17,191 bases of DNA, from assembly GCA_024689525.1 (NCBI GenBank), contig JAILDI010000069.1, forward strand, positions 1 through 17,191, written 5' to 3'. Within the stretch, counting starts at the first letter, position 1; each line of letters opens with the position of its first letter. The notes beneath the pieces were generated by a model. It was not told where the DNA came from and did not search any database. It was given only the letters and a program-made list of their open reading frames with translations. Positions 14,699 through 17,191 of the stretch are shown here, piece after piece. Source of the DNA: Bacteroidales bacterium. GTDB taxonomy: Bacteria > Bacteroidota > Bacteroidia > Bacteroidales > UBA932. Made by a program: the position numbers and the translations under genes.

Positions 14699-15931
14699 TT
14701 AGTCGAGTTTTTCCACGTGCATATGGTGATTGTCGGAATAGAAGCTGAGCTTGTACTGTCCCGCGTCTCCGAGTTTAATGTTTGATGTGGTAGCTGTAGC
14801 CAGGTCATTGAACAGGAAAGGATCCGTTCCATAAACGGGAACTGTTGCGGAGCCGTACCAATCGTAGGTGCTGCCGTTGATGTAAACGATTTTGATTCCC
14901 TTGGAATCATCGTCGCCGGCCACGTCGGGAGTGTAGTTGATGGTCTTGGTCCAGGTGTTTTCTCCGGAGCAGACCAGCGGCAGGAATTCAGCCCAGCTTG
15001 TGCTGCCGATCGTACCGTTTACATACCACCAGCCCGCTTCGCCGCCACTGACGGGTGCTCCGAAAGAGCCAACCGCCCCTGCAGCCGCCCAGTCCGTGGT
15101 TGCAAACGCCAATGCCACAGGTGCGTTGGAAGGCGTTACGCCGCCGTGCGAGGAGGCATCGACAGAGATTTCTGCGGTTGCGGTCTTGCCGGCCTTGAAA
15201 TCAAAGGCTGCGGTGAGGGTGAAGGTATAAGTCCTGTTGGAGTTCATGGTAACCACGATCACCGGGGCCACTTCCTGAGGGAGGACGATGGTCTCGAATG
15301 TGGTGATCTTGCCTTCCGTGCCCTTGTTGATGACGGCAACGGGATCCGTGTCGTCCTGGAGATTGGAGACTGCTCCGCCGCCCGCCACGTCGATGTCGCC
15401 CTTGCGGGAGAAGCCGGTTACGCTGATTCCTTTAACTGAATCGTCGGTAATGTTGTTGGTAACCTTGAAGACCACTTTTGCGAAGGGGTGCTTGAAGGAA
15501 AGGAGCACGTTGGCGTCCGAGTACTTGCCGGTGGCCGATGCAATGAGCACATCCTCTGCGTATTCAACATTGTCGGCGGTTTTGATTTCGTAACCTGTGA
15601 GCTTTGTGTTGTCGTTCAGGCTGAGTTTGGGATAGACCGCCCAGAAGTCCGACGGAGTGTCGTTGGCAACCTGTTCGGTTGTCCAGTTAATGGCCGCTCC
15701 GGTAATAGTTGAGCCGGAAACGGTTCCCGCAACATCATATGCGGCAATGGGGTCGCCGGCATAGATGCCGACAACCGCGTCGTCGGCGATGGGGGCCTTT
15801 ACGGTGTATGTGTTAATGTTTTCAACGGCGAACTTCACCGCTTCCGAAGAAGGTGTGTCCAAATTCGCCTCTTTGTTGCAGGCCACGAGCGCAGCTGCAG
15901 CTGCGAAAAGAATCAATAATGATTTTTTCAT
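14699..15931 (-). CDS. Fimbrillin-family lipoprotein with extra C-terminal beta-domain
   Basis: 410 residues, first gene of the pilus operon. Lipobox LVAC (Cys18). Fimbrillin features are EAVKFAVENINTYTVKAPI (30-48), VVGIYAGDPIAAYDV, FWAVYPK (96-102), LSFKHPFAKVVFKV (144-157), FETIVLPQEV (212-221), YTFTLTAAFDFKAGKTATAEI and the closing FATTDWAAAG. Residues about 300-410 form a separate domain starting WWYVNGTIGSTSWAEFLPL and ending NIKLGDAGQYKLSFYSDNHHMHVEKL, laid out like the SusE/F domain of the next gene but more diverged. Tandem duplication followed by divergence is the simplest origin of the pair. It has a leader of about 50 nt with a possible promoter further upstream. Confidence 0.83.
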   Translation of the reverse strand: MKKSLLILFAAAAALVACNKEANLDTPSSEAVKFAVENINTYTVKAPIADDAVVGIYAGDPIAAYDVAGTVSGSTITGAAINWTTEQVANDTPSDFWAVYPKLSLNDNTKLTGYEIKTADNVEYAEDVLIASATGKYSDANVLLSFKHPFAKVVFKVTNNITDDSVKGISVTGFSRKGDIDVAGGGAVSNLQDDTDPVAVINKGTEGKITTFETIVLPQEVAPVIVVTMNSNRTYTFTLTAAFDFKAGKTATAEISVDASSHGGVTPSNAPVALAFATTDWAAAGAVGSFGAPVSGGEAGWWYVNGTIGSTSWAEFLPLVCSGENTWTKTINYTPDVAGDDDSKGIKIVYINGSTYDWYGSATVPVYGTDPFLFNDLATATTSNIKLGDAGQYKLSFYSDNHHMHVEKLD

Positions 15932-15982
15932 AAGAAAATGGTTTATTGGTTGTACTTTAGTTCCGTGCTTTTTAACGGGACT

Positions 15983-15990
15983 TAAAGATA
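15983..15990 (-). promoter_or_regulatory. Possible -7 element of the fimbrillin operon
   Basis: On the minus strand TATCTTTA departs from TAnnTTTG at the last base only. It would give a leader of roughly 45 nt before the ATG at 15931. No TTTG is found at the usual distance upstream. The area between this and the transporter stop is too short for much else, so a promoter is expected about here. Confidence 0.35.
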
Positions 15991-15991
15991 G

Positions 15992-16011
15992 GCATTTTTT
16001 ATCAAAAATGC
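15992..16011 (-). terminator. AT-rich hairpin after the transporter gene
   Basis: GCATTTTT (15992-15999) and AAAAATGC (16004-16011) form a perfect 8-bp stem with a 4-nt loop, 1 nt beyond the transporter's stop codon. No U-run follows on the minus strand, so it would be a weak terminator; it may also stabilise the mRNA end. Confidence 0.4.
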
Positions 16012-16012
16012 A

Positions 16013-17191
16013 CTACAACCCCAGGATTGCGGTGACGAACACCACAATAATGCCGACGGGGGCGACGAATCTTATGAGGAAATAAACCAGTGAAAAGACG
16101 CCGCGGTTGCAGGTGCCGCCGTTGGTGAACTCGTCGCGGACATCGGCCCTTTTCATCTTCCAGCCGACGAAAATCGTGAACAGGAGGCCGCCGAATGGCA
16201 TCAGCCAGTTGGAGCAGAGTTTGTCCAGGGCGCCGAAGATGTTCTCTCCGCCGATGAGGATATTCGACATCGGCCCGAAAGAAAGGGAACAGACTATGCC
16301 GATGGCCCACACGAATACGGCGATGAGGATGGTTGCCAGCTTGCGGCCGAGCTTCGTATTTTCGATGATGTACGACACGCCCACCTCCATAAGGGATATG
16401 GACGATGTGAGAGCTGCCACCAGGATGGTCAGGAAGAACAGGATGGCCACCGTGGCGCTGAGCCAGGGGACCGATGCTCCCATCTGGTTGAAAATGAAGG
16501 GCAGGGTCTCGAAAACCAGCCCCGGGCCTGCTCCGGGCTCGATTCCGGCGGCGAAAACCGCCGGCATAATAGCGAATCCGGCGATGATGGCGAAGACGAA
16601 ATCGGCAATCGTCGTATATGCTCCGGCGGAGAAAATGTTCTCTTCCTTGCGCATATAGGAGGCATAGACCAGAATGGTGCCGACCCCCAGAGAGAGGGAG
16701 AAGAAAGCCTGGCCGATGGCCGATGCCACCGCGCTGCCGCTCAGCTTCGAAAAGTCCGGCCTGAGCAGATAGGCCACGCCCTTTCCTGCCCCGGGCAGCG
16801 TGCATCCGTAAACCGCGATGGCGACGATGAGCACGAACAGGGCCGGCATCGTAATCTTGGAGAAGCGTTCGATGCCGTTTTTCACGCCCATCAGCACGAT
16901 GAAAGTGGTTGCACCCACGAATACCGTGTGCATTATGATGGGCTCCCAGGCCTTGGATATGAAGCCGCCGAAAAAGCTGCTGATTTTGTCCGGAGGGGCT
17001 CCGGTGAAGTCGAAGGCAAGGGCCTTGAACAGGTATTCGATGCTCCATCCGCCAACGACGGAGTAGTAGCTGAGGATGAGCAGCGGGGTTAGCACCGTGA
17101 TGAGCCCGAGCCACTTCCAGGGTGTTCCCGGGGCCAGGGTTTTCATGGCGCCGAAGGTGTTGGCGCGGCTGCGGCGGCCGATTATGCTTTC
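16013..17191 (-). CDS. Sodium-dependent transporter, SNF/NSS family (5' end outside window)
   Basis: The C-terminal 392 residues of an inner-membrane neurotransmitter:sodium symporter, the family that imports amino acids or similar solutes with Na+. The frame stays open to the window edge and begins ESIIGRRSRANTFGAMKTLAPG, which is the conserved stretch after TM2 (usually E-x-x-IGRR...GAF). The Met at 17146 is therefore internal and not the start. Further motifs are AIGQAFFSLSLGVGTILVYASYM (TM6 region), NIFSAGAYTTIADFVFAIIAGFAIMP, PGAGPGLVFETLPFIFNQM and SSISLMEVGVSYIIE. TM1 with its sodium- and substrate-binding residues lies off the edge, so the substrate cannot be judged. It is not obviously co-transcribed with the fimbrillin operon, since a hairpin and a possible promoter lie in the 81-nt gap. 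Confidence 0.93.
   Translation of the reverse strand, partial: ESIIGRRSRANTFGAMKTLAPGTPWKWLGLITVLTPLLILSYYSVVGGWSIEYLFKALAFDFTGAPPDKISSFFGGFISKAWEPIIMHTVFVGATTFIVLMGVKNGIERFSKITMPALFVLIVAIAVYGCTLPGAGKGVAYLLRPDFSKLSGSAVASAIGQAFFSLSLGVGTILVYASYMRKEENIFSAGAYTTIADFVFAIIAGFAIMPAVFAAGIEPGAGPGLVFETLPFIFNQMGASVPWLSATVAILFFLTILVAALTSSISLMEVGVSYIIENTKLGRKLATILIAVFVWAIGIVCSLSFGPMSNILIGGENIFGALDKLCSNWLMPFGGLLFTIFVGWKMKRADVRDEFTNGGTCNRGVFSLVYFLIRFVAPVGIIVVFVTAILGL

Noticed and set aside
13496..14785. Open plus-strand frame of 429 codons opposite the fimbrillin gene
   Set aside because: It is antisense to an obvious lipoprotein gene and spans two gene boundaries of the operon without any motif of its own.
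17144..17146. ATG at 17146 as the start of the sodium symporter
   Set aside because: The conserved IGRR...GAMKTLAPG segment spans this Met, so it is internal and the gene begins outside the window.

Overview
The window reads as a chromosomal piece of a fairly GC-rich member of the Bacteroidales (phylum Bacteroidota). The evidence is a fimbrillin-family pilus operon with DUF3575 and DUF3868 partners, SusE/SusF-type domains, a MurA with Asp in place of the catalytic Cys, TAnnTTTG-type -7 boxes just upstream of several genes, and no clear Shine-Dalgarno sequences. I cannot name the genus from sequence alone.

Layout. (1) Positions 1-66 hold what looks like the last codons of a plus-strand gene. 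Facing it is a minus-strand pair, murA then a threonine-aldolase-like PLP enzyme (2414 to 73), overlapping by 4 bp. (2) Positions 2415-3736 are a mobile-DNA island. It holds a REP-associated tyrosine transposase (RAYT, HUH/Y1 type, 2603-3466 minus) bracketed by two 88-bp palindromic repeats in the same orientation (86/88 identical), plus a perfect 11-bp inverted repeat just upstream of the RAYT. A third, diverged and inverted copy of the 88-bp repeat lies alone at 6245-6332. (3) Positions 3737-6236 are a tight plus-strand cell-envelope operon: dapF, a YhhN/TMEM86-type lysoplasmalogenase, and murB. (4) Positions 6377-10483 hold a GT-B glycosyltransferase and mutS, 3 nt apart. The glycosyltransferase carries an in-frame repeat insertion. 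(5) Positions 15931 to 10488 (minus) are a five-gene pilus operon: two fimbrillin-family lipoproteins with extra C-terminal domains (the second clearly SusE/F-like), a third shorter fimbrillin-like lipoprotein, a DUF3575 outer-membrane protein, and a DUF3868/OmpA-like/TPR protein. It converges on mutS with a 4-nt gap. (6) Positions 16013-17191 are the C-terminal part of a neurotransmitter:sodium symporter (SNF/NSS family) that runs off the right edge.

How it fits together. Peptidoglycan precursor genes (murA, dapF, murB) dominate the left half, and surface-fibre genes dominate the right. The least ordinary items are the RAYT with its repeats, the repeat inside the glycosyltransferase gene, and the fusion of fimbrillin subunits to SusE/F-like domains, which suggests pilus subunits that could bind glycans. 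No tRNA, rRNA or CRISPR array was seen. No gene-free stretch exceeds 300 bases; the longest, 3467-3736, holds the inverted repeat, repeat copy B and the dapF promoter.
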